Assembly: GCF_014905175.1 (NCBI RefSeq)
Contig: NC_057793.1
Span: 10,354,001 to 10,418,000 of the forward strand
DNA length: 64,000 bases
Reading direction: 5' to 3'
From: Aphidius gifuensis
Taxonomy: Eukaryota > Arthropoda > Insecta > Hymenoptera > Braconidae
Translations under genes and position numbers: made by a program
Shown: in pieces, positions 1 through 11,020 of the stretch
How the letters are laid out: each line of letters starts with the position of its first letter
Position numbering within the stretch: the first letter of the stretch is position 1
Notes under the pieces: generated by a model
The model's input: only the letters and a program-made list of their open reading frames with translations
Databases searched by the model: none
Told to the model about the DNA's origin: nothing

Positions 1-1766
1 CCTTTGCAACCCAACTGAGGATTAATTGAATGTCTTTTCAATTCCATGATTTGCATGAACGGAATATAAGGTGAAACTAATATTTCCTCCAAGTCAGATA
101 AAGTTCTTATTTCTTCTTCAACTACCGGATATTTTAAACCACAATTTGGATGAATAACTGGTATCTTCCCTTGCCGTATATTGTAACTACAAGTATGACA
201 TAAATATGATGAGTTATAACCCATGAACATAGATCTAAATTCCTCTTCGCTTAAGATTTTTTCGTTTTTCGTATTATAATTATAACTCTCCACGTAAGTC
301 GAAATATTGAATTTCACAACGGATTTTCTGAACAAGAGTCCTTCACAGCAACAACATATAAAACTAGGAACTTCTCTTATTTTGTTGATAAACTCTAATT
401 TGAATTTTGCATTATGATCCTGTTGTTTTAGACTCGTTAATTCTGTTTCTAGTGCTACTCGATATGAATAAATTTTATTAAGAAGATCTTTCTGCATTTG
501 TTGTTTTTTTGCTGCCTTCTCACTTGCTTGAGCTTTCTTGAGATCTGCTTTTTCTTGTTTTACTTTTTGTCGCAGCTCTCTTTCCAGTATTGTTTTAAGC
601 TTACATGCTCGCGGTAACGGATTTTTTTTCAACACATCATAATTTAATATCTGGGATAAATTTTTCTGATTGCTGGATTCATTAGAACTCGACGATGCTT
701 CTTTTTGAACTTCGTCGTCATCATCGCTTTTTAATGAACTTGGATTTTGTACATCAAATACTGGATATTTTATTGATGTTTGTTCGGTATTTTTTTGTGG
801 ACTTAAATTTCGTACATCAAATACTGGATATTCTATTGATGCTGGTTTTTTTCTTTTTTGTGGAACTGAATTTTGTGCATCAAATACCGGATATTCAATT
901 GATGTTTGTTCGGTACTTTTTTGTGGACTTAAATTTCGTACATCAAATACTGGATATTCTATTGATGCTGGTTTTTTTCTTTTTTGTGTAACTAAATTTT
1001 GTGCATTAAATACCGGATATTCAATTGATGTTTGTTCGATACTTTTTTGTGAACTTGAATTTCGTACATCAAATACTGGATATTCTATCGATGCTGGTTC
1101 TTTCCTTTTTTGTGTAACTGAATTTTGTGCATCAAATACCGAATATTCAATTGATTTTTGTTCGATACTTTTTTGTGGACTTGAATTCCGTACATCAAAT
1201 ACTGGATATTCAATTGATGATGGTATTTTTCTTTTTTGTTCATTTGAACTTTGTAGACCGGAAGTAGAAGATTCAATCGATTGATCCACTTTTTGTTTTT
1301 TTGAAGTGGTATACTTTAAATCGTCTAGAGACATTCGTTTCTCACTCTGAGGTATTTTATTGGAACTAGTTTGTGTTTCATTCAAGAATTGTTCAGTAGA
1401 AATATATTCCAACGGGCCCTCATTGATTGATTCTTGGTTATATGTAATGCGCTGACTTGAAGCTATTTTTTTTTTATTATCATTTGTTTTCCTTCTTTGT
1501 TTTTTAGAACTGGTTCTTAAATGTATCCGATCATCTATCGATTCTTCTTCATTTATATTTTCCATCTGCTTATTACAAATTGACTTTTTTTTTGAGTTTT
1601 TTAATTTTCTTCTTTCTTTTAGAGATACTTTACGTATATTACTCAAGCTATCTGTTGAATTTGTTTTTCTTGGATTTAAAACCGTCTTATCGTAATACTT
1701 TTCATCCATTTTTTTTTTCTTGCTTCCTCCTAAAAACTGGCTTGGTTCTTTCTTAACTACTTTCAT
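1..1766 (-). CDS. Partial DUF6570/Helitron-associated-type protein with 21-aa repeats (C-terminus off window)
   Basis: An open frame of 588 codons starts at an ATG (1766-1764) and has no stop down to base 1; I checked the last 700 bases codon by codon. The N-terminus is lysine/serine-rich and probably disordered. Residues ~170-350 hold about eight copies of a 21-residue repeat with the core SIEYPVFD(V/A)(R/Q)N. A charged Lys/Glu/Gln helix follows. The last ~100 residues carry a cysteine block (FICCCCEGLLF, then YLCHTCSYN, then HPNCGLKYP) and the segment LSDLEEILVSPYIPFMQI. From knowledge of the family, that ending matches the DUF6570 region found upstream of Helitron-like/PIF1 helicase domains in many invertebrate repeats. 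The rest of the protein lies outside the window, so whether this is a mobile element or a domesticated gene cannot be decided. The function is unknown. Confidence 0.7.
   Translation of the reverse strand, partial: MKVVKKEPSQFLGGSKKKKMDEKYYDKTVLNPRKTNSTDSLSNIRKVSLKERRKLKNSKKKSICNKQMENINEEESIDDRIHLRTSSKKQRRKTNDNKKKIASSQRITYNQESINEGPLEYISTEQFLNETQTSSNKIPQSEKRMSLDDLKYTTSKKQKVDQSIESSTSGLQSSNEQKRKIPSSIEYPVFDVRNSSPQKSIEQKSIEYSVFDAQNSVTQKRKEPASIEYPVFDVRNSSSQKSIEQTSIEYPVFNAQNLVTQKRKKPASIEYPVFDVRNLSPQKSTEQTSIEYPVFDAQNSVPQKRKKPASIEYPVFDVRNLSPQKNTEQTSIKYPVFDVQNPSSLKSDDDDEVQKEASSSSNESSNQKNLSQILNYDVLKKNPLPRACKLKTILERELRQKVKQEKADLKKAQASEKAAKKQQMQKDLLNKIYSYRVALETELTSLKQQDHNAKFKLEFINKIREVPSFICCCCEGLLFRKSVVKFNISTYVESYNYNTKNEKILSEEEFRSMFMGYNSSYLCHTCSYNIRQGKIPVIHPNCGLKYPVVEEEIRTLSDLEEILVSPYIPFMQIMELKRHSINPQLGCK
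720..1250 (-). repeat. 63-bp in-frame tandem repeat (about 8 units)
   Basis: The word GGATATTC(T/A)AT recurs every 63 bp (about 763, 826, 889, 952, 1015, 1078, 1141 and 1204). Two unit versions alternate, ending on the minus strand in ...RNLSPQKS or ...QNSVPQKRK, so there is a 126-bp higher-order period. Each unit encodes 21 residues in the frame of the surrounding ORF, and the frame is kept through all copies, which suggests the protein is, or recently was, translated. Confidence 0.9.
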
Positions 1767-4700
1767 TTTTACGAACTATAAGATAATTGAATTAAAAAAT
1801 CAAAAAAATATAGTTAATAATCTATAAATTTTTATAAAAAAAAATAATTATAATAAATGTTGGATTGGTCAGATAAATGAATATAAAATTCTATTTCTTT
1901 AATTGAATATTTATTTCAAAATAATTATCGTGTATCTACAATCTGTGGCAGCAAAAATGATGCTGAAAAAATTCTGATATTATGAAGAAAAAAAAAAAAT
2001 ATCTTGAACTGCTTTTTTATCCAATGAGTATAAATAATTTTTTCACAGTAATGCTGTTGCTGGAAATTGAGAGATAATTAAATTTAGAATTTCTAAAAAT
2101 ACGTTGAATATGTGTAGCAATAAAATGCCAACAGAAAACTTTGAATACTAGAATCTTTTTGTTTATTTAGATTGATGCAACATTAATCGTTGTATATTCG
2201 AGGTTAATTTTTTATATATTAGATAACGCAATAATTGTCAACAAAAGCAGTAATGCTCAACGATTTTTTTAAATCTTGATAAAAAAAATTTTTTTTTTTT
2301 GATTTCAATATATTTTATATTCGTTGCAGCAAATCAATGCTGTAGCAATCTAAAAATTATGAATAAAAAAAATTGAAATTTTAAGTACAAAAAAAATATT
2401 TTTTTCTCTTGTTCAAATTGATGCAGCAATAATTGCTGAATTCTTGAGGTTAACTGTTAACAATTAACAAAAGATTATGATGTAACTTGACTTGATAATA
2501 ATTAAATTAACGATTGGTTAATAGTTTAAATCTTGATACTTCTTCTTTGTATTAATCCAAGTGATGAAGCTTTTTATTTATTAATGTCAATGTATTTTAT
2601 ATTCGTTGCAGCAAATCAATGCTGTGTAAATCTAAAAATTATGAATAAAAAAAATTAAAATTTTAAGTACAAAAAAACTAAAATTTTAAGTACAAACAAA
2701 ATATTTTTTTCTCTTGTTTAAATTGATGCAGCAATAATTGCTGAATTCTTGAGGTTAACTGCTAACAATTAACAAAAGATTATGATGTAACTTGACTTGA
2801 TAATAATTAAATTAACGATTTGTTAATAGTTTAAATCTTGATACTTCTTCTTTGTATTAATCCAAGCGTTTTATTTATTTATTAATGTCAATGTATTTTA
2901 TATTCGTTGCAGCAAATCAATGCTGTGAAAATCTAAAAATTATGAATAAAAAAAATTAAAATTTCAAGTACAAAAAAATATGTTTTTTTTTGTTTGAATT
3001 GATGCAGCAATAATTGCTGTATTTTTTAGGTTAATGTTTTTGTATGCTAATGAACAATGTCAATCAACGTCAATAAAATTACACTCAATCACTGAAACTG
3101 CACTAATCAAGCACCAAAATTGTATTATTTATATTTATAATCTTTATATAATTTTATCTTTATATAATTTATTCACTGCAACAAGTTACTGTTGTAAAAA
3201 TATCTGAATAACAACGAATAAAAAAAAAAAAACAAAAAGTTATGGAATATTAATAGCAATTAAAAGTTACAAATGAACGTTTACAATAATACAAAAAAAA
3301 AAAAAAAAAAAAGGAACTACTTTTCAACACTATAAAAATGACAGAAATTGTTTAACAAAAACAAATTTGATTAATAATAATAATGCTTATTATCACTATC
3401 TCTCTAAAATGCAAATTGCAAATGAGCCTTCTTCAGTATAATTATTATTTATTATGAGCGAGTGACGTCATATTAAAACGAAAAACTTAACCGGTAATGA
3501 AGAAAATAATAGCGCATAAAGAATGATCCCACATAAATTCAAAAAAATAATTAACAAAATTCAAGTAAAAAAAAAAAAACTAATACAAGGATATAGAGAA
3601 TATAAAATCAACAAAAAGATATATGGAATTGATATTTATGTTGAAAAATAAAGAACAATTAATATAATATAATATAATAATTAATAATTTATATAGAATT
3701 ATCAAATGATAAAATTAAAAAAAAAAAACATAATCATATTAAAAAAAATAAAGCAATGAAAAAAAGCAACCAGTAAAATTTGAGATAATTAAGTTGATTA
3801 CAAAAAATGAATGGAATATTTTATTTTAATGAAATTTCGTTTGTAAGCTGCACATTCATATATTTTTCATGTTTTTATTGACGTTGATATATTTATTGTA
3901 TACAATACAATACGACAAACTCAAATATATATGAAACAACGATGTATAGTTTATAGTTGTACCAATAAATAACAGTTACAGCCTAGATCCAATGTCTGTA
4001 TAGATAAATTTTTAAAAACTACAATTACAGATTATATTGGATCAAACACAGATATAACTTCAACAATAAAATTTCCTTGGATCATTGAATTACCACCATC
4101 AACCTGGAAAAAATCATAAAATAATGACAGAGAAAGTGTGAATTTTGATAATAAATAAAAAAAAGTATTACCATATTCATTAAATTGCAATTGGAGATTT
4201 GATTGATATATCAATGGGACTGCATCAATCACAACACCACTTACTGATGATATTGTTGCACCTAACTGTAACCCAATACCGAATGGTCAATTGTCGTCAA
4301 TTAGTATTGACAATGATCACAATTTCTAAATGTTAAATTAGTTTCTTTTTGACTGTAAACTTATTTGATTTTTATAACTTTGAATATTTCAATTTTTAAG
4401 ATGACCCTGCAAAAGTAGTAAACCAAGTTCTATTATTTTATCAACAATTATTGTTTTTTTTAAACAAAATTCCAATCAATCATTTTGGATTTTTTTTAAA
4501 TTCATCAACACTTAAAAAATATATTATTTCAAATGCTTGACAACACACTGCTTTGTCAAGTATTTCTCTTTGTTCAATCATTGATTGATTTTTTCTTTTT
4601 TTTTTTGAAAGAACAGGCATTGTGTTGTGATGAATTTAATTATTTTAATAATGATAATCTTTTTTTTTTTTTGAATTTTTCTATACAATAAGTTGTTTAC

Positions 4701-5039
4701 TTTTTGATGATTAAATTTCCATTCTATAAAAAAAAAAATTTATAAAAGGATCAGTATTATTTTACACTAAAAAAAATAATTACAAAAATTAAAAATAATA
4801 TTTATTTATTTTCTATATTTTAATTAACTTTTGAATATAATTTTTGAACACAATTTTTTTTTTTTTTTTTGAAATCATGATAAAAATCGTAATAATATTT
4901 CAATGCAAAATGTATTCTGTTATTTTTTTTTTTTTTTAAGTTTAATATAATATTGTATTAATTTTTTTCATTATATTATCAATAATATACTTATATTACG
5001 AAAACTTAACACAATATTTATATTGATGTTAACCAAGTT
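1767..5039. other. AT-rich intergenic stretch
   Basis: No convincing gene is seen. The stretch is dominated by A/T runs and contains the tandem repeat at about 2160-3060. A 66-codon minus-strand ORF at 4032-4232 lacks any recognised domain, and joining it across the best GT-AG pair breaks its frame, so I do not call it. Confidence 0.6.
2160..3060. repeat. Approximately 280-bp tandem repeat with a palindromic core
   Basis: Two landmarks recur in the same order: ATTCGTTGCAGCAAATCAAT at about 2322, 2602 and 2905, and GATGCAGCAATAATTGCTG at about 2421, 2724 and 3000. The spacing is about 280-300 bp, and the longer unit has a short internal duplication near 2665. GCAGCAATAATTGCTG is nearly a perfect palindrome. 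A more diverged partial unit lies near 2160-2240. No coding potential is visible. Confidence 0.75.
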
Positions 5040-5742
5040 TTAACTTTGGTAATTATTTCTTCTTTCTGGTGAAAACTCATCTGATTTATCAAGTGATCGT
5101 TGATACTCATTTGATACATAACCTCTTGATTTACCATTACGTCCATATCTGTAAAAAAATTGTACAATTCAATATATTGAAAAACTAATTATAAAAAGAT
5201 CAATTTAAAAAAAATAAAAATATGACTACATACTGACGATTACGGTCTTGAATGTGTATTCCTCCATGACTCTTATATGGTCCTTTTGATTGACTTTCAT
5301 GTCCTTGATCAACCTTGTGTTGATTTTTTTTTTCAACTGACTTTTTGTATTCACCTTCTTCAAATTTAACCACATCACTAAAGTTTTCTTTCTTTTCATG
5401 TAACATTTTTTTTCGCACTATTTCTTCAATTACATTGTTGTGCTTAGCAACTACTTCTCTTCTAAGATTTTCTTGCATATATTTTCTTTTTCTTGTTAAA
5501 GCATCACATGCTTTCATAACACGATTTTCAATTTCTTTTTTAACTATTGTACGCTCATCTTCATCAGATATTATTTTTTCTAAATTTTCTTCCAAGTCTT
5601 TACTAGCTTTTATTTCCATTTGTGATTGTAATGCTTTGTTCAAGTTTTCAGATAATTTTTTTTTTATACCATCTGACAATAGCTTTGCTTCTTCTGTATC
5701 TAATATAGAATCAATATCGAAAACACTACTACTGTTAGCCAT
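5040..5742 (-). CDS. Two-exon gene for a charged coiled-coil-like protein (205 aa)
   Basis: Exon 1 is 5742-5234, starting at the ATG that reads MANSSSVFDID. Exon 2 is 5148-5040, ending in TAA. The 85-bp intron has a GTATGT donor and a TTTACAG acceptor. The join keeps frame (618 nt in total) and changes ...QDRNRQ into ...NRQYGRNGKSRGYVSNEY, whereas reading through the intron gives a short hydrophobic tail that looks spurious. Residues ~20-135 are rich in Lys, Glu and Leu and look helical or coiled-coil; the C-terminal ~60 residues are basic, polar and probably disordered, with RSLDKSDEFSPERRNN near the end. Composition is reminiscent of nuclear Arg/Glu-rich RNA-processing proteins, but I recognise no specific family. 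There is no signal peptide or membrane segment. Confidence 0.75.
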
Positions 5743-7455
5743 TGTTTATAATTAATTGATAACAATGTTTTTTTATTAATTTATTTTGATATAATAAAAA
5801 AAAGAAAAAAAAATTCTGATAAACGAATAGATTGAACAATGGCGTCACACAGAGACAGAGTTATAACCGAAAAAATATCTCGCTTTTTATGCGACTATAA
5901 TATATCGACTTTTTTTTGCTCGATCGACTTTTATACAAAAAGTCGACTATCGATTTATATAGAAAGCATACAGTAGCGCCACTTTTAGCACTATTAAATA
6001 CTAGTAATAAAAAAAAAAAATTATTTATTTGTCATTCGTTAAACCATCTGTTATTGTTTTTAAATTTTATTTTGACACTTGATAAATATACCAAAAAAAA
6101 AATTAATTTAATAAAAACAAAATATACTTACTGTATGATAAAAATGGCATTGATTTTATGAATTATATTAATACAGAATAATAACTAAAATTATAAATTA
6201 TATAAATGTTTATGTATTTTTATGAATTTATAATTATTAAAACGTTTTTATGTATATTTTATATTTTCTTAATTTTCATCTTAAAAAATATTGTATCTTT
6301 TAATATTGATAAAATCAAAAAAGGTTTTTTTAATTTTTTTTTTTATATATTGTATTTAGTTATTTAGAAAAAAAAACTGTTCTTATTATTTTTACGTCTG
6401 ATTTATTCGTCTTGACATGCCCTGTCAAATTGTGTGTACACAAAAGAAGATATAAAAAAAAAAAATTTAAGGTTATATTTCAGGTATAATAACGATTTTA
6501 TTAGAAGTGTACAAGAAACAAATCAATGCACACATAAAAAAAATAAATCATTAAATTGCCGTTTTTTAGAACTAAACAAACAGATTTGTTTTAGATTTTT
6601 TTATTTAATACTTTTATTTATAAAATTTTGTTTTTGGCAATATATTTTTTATTTTTTAATATTGTGATAAGGTAAATAACTATTTTACCCATCAAGCAAA
6701 AAAAAATAACCGATAAAGAAGTTTGACGCATGCGCGCATTTCTTTTTTGTCAAAACAAATATACCAAAAATTAAATTGTCAATTGTTTATACTTTCAATA
6801 ACTTTTGAACAAATAAACATAAAAAAAATTTGTAAAGCCCAAAAAATTCCTGATTAAATTTCTGAGAGCCACACTCTCTTCTAAAAAATCGTTAAAAGCA
6901 ATCCTTCATGTCTATTTTTTGATTAGAACATACCAGACACTACTTATTATTATAAACAATTGTTGATAACTAATTAACGCGAGCTCGGAGCGTTTTTTAT
7001 CAAGACAGTGTGGCTCTCGGTATTTAAAAGCCCAACAATTTGAGACCAAATGGAAGTACATAAGTTAATTTTTGAAGAAGTTATGCGAGGTATAAAAAAA
7101 CGTAATTTTTGTTTTTTTGTTAATTAACAAATTTCTAACAATAAAAAAAAAAAAACTACCTCTTAATTATATAGATTTTGCAATTTTAAATGTCTAGGCA
7201 AAAAATTGCATCCACGATTTGTTTTTAGTTTTCTTAATATTTTGATTTTAAAATTTTTGCAAAAACATTTTTTGTTGATAACTAATTTATTAACAATGGA
7301 AATATTTTTTTTTCTATTCTTGGTTGTAGTATTTCTTCTAGGCTTCAATTTGATTCTAATACGAACATCCTATCTATATTATCTCAGAAGATATGAACAT
7401 TTTTCTAAATTCATATAGTGAAAACAATACTAGTAGGCTTCCGCCTACGTAAAAT
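5743..7455. other. AT-rich intergenic stretch
   Basis: No gene is supported. Short ORFs here are lysine/phenylalanine/isoleucine strings made by A/T runs. The only structure I see is the inverted repeat at 6864-7018. Confidence 0.55.
6864..7018. repeat. Small inverted-repeat element (155 bp)
   Basis: The left end GAGAGCCACACT (6864) is matched by AGTGTGGCTCTC ending at 7018. The similarity extends imperfectly inward for about 27 bp (left GAGAGCCACACTCTCTTCTA, right arm reverse-complemented GAGAGCCACACTGTCTTGAT). No clear target duplication flanks it, so it may be a decayed MITE or simply a hairpin. Confidence 0.45.
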
Positions 7456-7680
7456 GCTAATAATGGCACGTGGTGCTCCCAAGTCGTTTTTTTTTTAAAT
7501 AATGTGGATTTTTTTCTTCCAGTCCCTTGTTGGAGGTCTTCATGAATTTTAAACGTTATTGGTAATTTATTTATACCATCATGTACTACGATTTTTTTAT
7601 TTGAACTCATGAGTTTAATTATGAGTATTAGATATTTTGCAAATTTTATATTATTCAAATTATCACAACAAAAAAAAAAA
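7456..7680 (-). pseudogene. Deleted non-LTR retroelement fragment ending in a 5S rRNA fragment
   Basis: On the minus strand the fragment encodes ...VVHDGINKLPITFKIHEDLQQGT, the reverse-transcriptase segment before motif B. It then jumps by internal deletion to a short 3' end with an A-run (7496-7487). The A-run abuts CGACTTGGGAGCACCACGTG (from 7486), which matches 5S rRNA from about nt 92. The same arrangement recurs at 15809-18045 and 12589. It is a non-functional remnant. Confidence 0.75.
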
Positions 7681-8448
7681 AACAAAGTTTTTTTCTACAA
7701 AAAAGAGTCAAGTGTTCGAAATTGTCACTATAATTGTAAGTATTTTAATTTAGATATGACACTAAAAATTCAAGAAAGAAATATATATTTTTGACGCATG
7801 TAATTAAGTCTAAACTATTGAAAAAAAAAAAAAAAAAAAAATTTAAACTTGACCCCACCTGGTTTTTCTCAAATAAGATTTTAGTACACATTTACTCATT
7901 TGTTTTGTATATATTATAAAATATTTTCAATGTCATCAAAGAAACAAAAGAAATTGATAAAATATAAAGAAGGAGAGAGAGAGATATAACGAGTAATAAA
8001 AAAGTATGAGAGAGATGAAATTTTTTCTGTCCTAAAACGTAAAAACGCACAGTTGAAAAATTCATTTAATTATTAAAAATGAAATAAACTACTAAATAAT
8101 TCGGTTTTTTTTTTAAAATAAAGCTTGATACTATATAATGTTAAATTATAAAAATCATTAATTTTTATCTTCACCATCATATTTTAAATAAATTTTGAAA
8201 ATTTGCGAGGGATGAGGTTACCTCTATTTGATGTATATTAAGGCTCGGTAGTTTATTTGCGCTTTCATTTTTTTTTTTTTTTTCTCACACTTGACACGAG
8301 GCACTACCGTGCCTCTTGATAGAGCAAACGCTTTCTCTAGATTAATCAAACTACCTCTTAATTTTTCGTTGTCATGCAGATATTAATTTGCACCAGAGTA
8401 TCAAAGAATATTTTGTGTTGTGCATATTGTATCATAATTCTCTCCACC

Positions 8449-8500
8449 ATCCAAGTCACCCATTTAAGTACTAACCACGTTTAGCTTTGCACAAACTTGA
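8449..8500 (-). pseudogene. Diverged 5S rRNA fragment
   Basis: CACCCATTTAAGTACTAACC and the following CACGTTTAGCTTTGCACAA match, with several substitutions, the minus strand of the 5S internal region (about nt 50-90). The preceding ~60 bp (TATTTTGTGTTGTGCATATT...) is shared with 18065-18130, where the same 5S fragment is cut by a MITE end. Confidence 0.6.
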
Positions 8501-8778
8501 GAGTCCATTTCAAAACATCATCCGTAAAAACGAGCAAAACCAGTTGACATGATAATTCCTAGCAAAACAAGACTGTTGCTAGTCTTCAGTGCAGGCCTAA
8601 TTACTTTGTGACTTTGTTTCGGAATTTCGAATGTACGACGGTTTCAAATCAGTCACTTAATTGTTTCAAACTTCTAAAGCAATCGAGAATCGAAACAGAA
8701 AATATCTTTATAGCGAAATGACATGATCAAATAATTATAAATTTAGCAGGTACATGAGCAAAAATGACAAAAAGAATG

Positions 8779-8896
8779 CCAACGGCACGTGGTGTTCCCA
8801 AGCGGTCACCCATCCAAGTACTAACCACGCTCAGCCTTGCTTAACTTCAGTGATCGGACGAGAACTGGTGTACTCAAGCCGATATGGTCGTTGGCG
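8779..8896 (-). rRNA. 5S ribosomal RNA gene
   Basis: This is a full-length ~118-nt 5S gene read on the minus strand from GCCAACGACC to CCGTTGGC (position may be off by a base). Its internal control region (about nt 50-90) is intact, and the first and last ~8 nt pair as helix I should. Just downstream on the minus strand lies a T-run typical of a Pol III terminator (ATTCTTTTTGTC). It is divergent to the 5S gene at 10379, and the two share ~60-120 bp of similar upstream flank. Confidence 0.93.
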
Positions 8897-10378
8897 AATG
8901 TAGGAATCTAAAACTTTGTTTTATCCGACTTTTTTTTATTCACGCAGTTACTGAGGTCTTTTGTTTTAGTTTTTTGTGTTGCATAAGATTTTTATTAGAA
9001 GCTTCGTTGCGACCTACACACTTTGTTGGTACGATCAAAGAAACATTCAAGTGCCCAGCTATTATTATAGTTTTGTAATTCTTCCTCCATCGCTGATGCC
9101 CATTCAACTTGTCGATCGCTTTTCTTGATATCATAATATGATGGTTGATCAGAAACCAAAACAGTTTTATTTTTATTAACAGCAAATGTATTTGTATAAT
9201 CTTTGTCTTCATACAGATGACAGGATTATTCTTCATCTTCCATTGATTCATCAACACCAATAATATACACCATATGAAAGCAATGTTAACGACTTCCATC
9301 ACATTGAACCCATGTCAGTTTACTTCAAAGATGACACATACTAACGACATGCCCTTATTGTCATCAGGTGAATCAATTGATCTGCTAACCGCACTGTCAT
9401 TCTCAGTATCAGCTGTTTCTAACTGGTCATCGCATCTGCAATTGATGACAGGATTTTTTTGTTTTATGAAATAAATTTGTCGATAGCGTCATCTATCTAG
9501 CGAAAAATCATCTTTCAATAGTGAAATTAATCTTACAATTAGTGTTATCCAGTAAACGCTTTTCGATAGGGCCACATACGAGATGTACCCAAAGTTGCTT
9601 GTTTTTAACTTACTTGCTCTATGTAAGCATCGATACTCCTTTTTCTAACAATACAAGGCCTACTCTTTCGGTTTTCTGATTGTCATGATGCTATTTAAAG
9701 CTAGACTTCAAGAGGCATCTGCAGCCACTTTTCTATATGGTCATAATGTTGGTGGGCCGACATGTCTGCCATGTTTTTAGATGCTTTTTTCTCCACTGTG
9801 AGCATGTAAGCATATTCCCTTGAATTTTCTGGTAAATTAACCTCCAGAAACTTCGACTGCGACGATACTCCCGTTTTTTAATGTAACAGTCGTTTTCGCT
9901 GAAGTTTGAATTCAAAATTGTTTATTGGAACTGACCAAATGATTGAATTTCCCAATCATCTCTGAAAGCCAAAATGGATTTCAAATCGTTTAAGGAAGTG
10001 GAACAAATGGTCGACACACGTCAGTATTAATAAGTTCTCCAATTTTAATTGTTTCGGAGTCATATATGTTATAGATCAAAACTAGTTACATGTGATGTCT
10101 TTGTGGTGAGTAGTTGCAACTAACCTTCTCTCAATAGTACAATACTTCCAACAGATCCAAGCTCCGGAGCCAGCACTCATAGTCGAATCCATAGGATCAA
10201 AAGAAATGTCGCACTCATCTCAAACTTTTATGAGCCATTTTTAAGTTATTTTTATTTTGCTGTTGACTCAATTAAAAAAAACCTTATAAATGCATTACAG
10301 GAAACTAACACAAAATACCTTAGTAACTGCATGAATAAAAAAAAGTCGGATAAAACAAAGTTTTAAATTTCTATATTC
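8897..10378 (-). pseudogene. Decayed Copia (Ty1) fragment between divergent 5S genes
   Basis: On the minus strand, about 9125-8995 reads DRQVEWASAMEEELQNYNNSWALE, the conserved start of Copia reverse transcriptase (EW..AM.EEL.....TWEL). Upstream of it, near 9610-9565, KQLWVHLVCGPIEKR resembles the Copia integrase-domain start (L.H.DVCGP). That order (integrase then RT) is correct for Copia. Stops and frame changes disrupt the rest. The part at about 10060-10300 is similar to 40700-40930, which also lies beside a 5S gene, so this flank was amplified together with 5S. Confidence 0.6.
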
Positions 10379-10496
10379 GCCAACGACCATATCGGCTTGA
10401 GTACACCAGTTCTCGTCCGATCACTGAAGTTAAGCAAGGCTGAGCGTGGTTAGTACTTGGATGGGTGACCGCTTGGGAACACCACGTGCCGTTGGC
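10379..10496 (+). rRNA. 5S ribosomal RNA gene
   Basis: This is a full-length 118-nt 5S gene, GCCAACGACC ... CCGTTGGC, and appears identical to most other copies in the window. The control region is intact and a T-run terminator follows immediately (ATTCTTTTTGC). The upstream flank contains AAGTCGGATAAAACAAAGTT, a segment repeated before the other 5S copies. The downstream flank (GAATTAATTAATTCCGTCG...) is the reverse complement of the flank left of the 5S gene at 19016. Confidence 0.95.
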
Positions 10497-11020
10497 ATTC
10501 TTTTTGCATTTTTTTTTTGAATTAATTAATTCCGTCGTTTTTTATTGATGTTTCAAACAACCGAGTCTATTACTGTTGTTCGTTCTGATTTCACATCTTG
10601 TTATTTATCATTGTTATGTTAAAGTTCACGTGTTTTTTTTGTTATTATTGGTAATGTGGAATCATCGTTGGCAGTAATCACTACATAGGTAAGTTCTATA
10701 GGTAAGTGAGTTTGTTGATGATGTTGGTTCTGAAGTAACATCTTGTTGATTCATTATCGTTATGTTGAAGTTGACGTTTTTTTTTCGTTATTATTAAATA
10801 TTAATAACGTAAAACTAAAAACAGCCGACCAGATAATAACAAAACGTTCTTGTCTTGGCTCAGGTGTGGGTTCATCAAATACCCATAGTGATAATCCTAT
10901 GTAAGTTTTAAATACTTTTGTAATAGACAGCAACTTGAAAATATTTTTAAAAAACATCTTTAGGCCCTGATGTAATACCACCAATAGTGCTGAAACACCT
11001 ACCAAAAACAATAATAAAAT
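10497..11020. other. 5S downstream flank, repeat-derived
   Basis: The first ~150 bp match, in reverse complement, the spacer at about 18840-19015. The part at about 10780-10890 is similar in reverse complement to 50240-50330. No gene is present; I read this as decayed repeat sequence linked to the 5S units. Confidence 0.55.

Noticed and set aside
720..1250. Regularly spaced repeats that could suggest a CRISPR-like array
   Set aside because: The whole 63-bp unit is conserved, there are no unique spacers, and the repeats are in-frame protein repeats in a eukaryotic sequence.
4032..4232. 66-codon minus-strand ORF ending VEVISVFDPI
   Set aside because: No recognised domain. The obvious GT-AG intron inside it puts the 3' part out of frame, and no other exon could be joined with confidence.
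5345..5755. 136-codon plus-strand ORF
   Set aside because: It is the antisense of the minus-strand coiled-coil gene, whose spliced structure is better supported.
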